Assembly: GCA_937967755.1 (NCBI GenBank)
Contig: CALBTA010000081.1
Location: 1-13,737 of the forward strand
Length of the DNA: 13,737 nt
Source: an uncultured Planctomycetaceae bacterium
GTDB taxonomy: Bacteria > Planctomycetota > Planctomycetia > Pirellulales > Pirellulaceae
Reading direction: 5' to 3'
How positions within the stretch are numbered: position 1 is the first letter of the stretch; the number at the start of each line of letters is the position of its first letter. The notes beneath the pieces are model-generated. The model was not told the DNA's origin, did no database searches, and worked only from the letters and a program-made list of their open reading frames with translations. This document shows, piece by piece, positions 13,645 through 13,737 of this stretch. The position numbers were made by a program, and so were the translations under genes.

Positions 13645-13737
13645 ATGCCCATTGAAGTTTTTCACACGCTACTGTTTGCCGCGTTTGTCGTCGCGTGGGC
13701 CGTTGTCGGCCAGATGGCGGTCTGCCCTGACGGATAG
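13645..13737 (+). CDS. 30-residue membrane microprotein
   Basis: The frame is ATG to TAG, ending on the last base of the window. AGGAAA lies about nine bases before the ATG and can serve as a ribosome-binding site. The product starts MPIEVFHTLLFAAFVVAWAV and ends GQMAVCPDG: one hydrophobic helix (about residues 6-22) with a short polar tail holding a cysteine. Length and layout fit a small single-pass inner-membrane protein. No family is recognised with certainty. Confidence 0.5.
   Translation: MPIEVFHTLLFAAFVVAWAVVGQMAVCPDG

Overview
The window looks like chromosomal DNA from a planctomycete, probably of the Pirellula/Rhodopirellula kind. Four things point there: a DUF1501 (twin-arginine, sulfatase-like) protein, a small secreted protein of a type I associate with that phylum, a lidless Hsp70-family protein, and many short intergenic palindromes. 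The DNA is GC-rich. I see no rRNA, tRNA, CRISPR array, transposase, integrase or phage gene. Phylum assignment is inference from protein character, not from a database search.

Layout. 1-1396 (minus): DUF1501 protein, 3' end cut by the window, with a good sigma70-type promoter. 1645-2226 (plus): a small secreted protein and a 56-residue protein separated by a composite hairpin. 2240-3358 (minus): deoxyhypusine-synthase-family enzyme, whose best ribosome-binding site and ATG lie in another frame. 3538-3753 (minus): small hypothetical gene. 4042-6232 (minus): glnA (type I glutamine synthetase) followed after 37 bp by an RraA/HMG-aldolase-family gene. 6242-7232: about 1 kb without a confident gene, dense in palindromes, carrying candidate glnA promoters and the glnII terminator. 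7233-8270 (minus): a second, type II glutamine synthetase. 8271-8795: intergenic, with a strong sigma54-like promoter facing glnII. 8796-9969 (plus): EF-hand lipoprotein and a type IV prepilin-like protein. 9929-13344 (minus): apolipoprotein N-acyltransferase-like protein and, upstream of it, the Hsp70-like protein. 13645-13737 (plus): a 30-residue single-helix membrane microprotein ending on the last base.

The core functional theme is ammonia assimilation: two unrelated-family glutamine synthetases lie in tandem, one with a predicted sigma54 promoter and the other with the conserved adenylylation tyrosine. The two lipoprotein-related genes (lipobox lipoprotein, Lnt-like enzyme) are neighbours on opposite strands.

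The most interesting non-coding signal is a set of six intergenic hairpins, each with a GTAG tetranucleotide at the 5' foot, the hallmark of REP elements. They fall into three two-member subfamilies, and the members of each pair differ by compensatory base-pair changes. Two of the subfamilies occur as inverted doublets like BIMEs.
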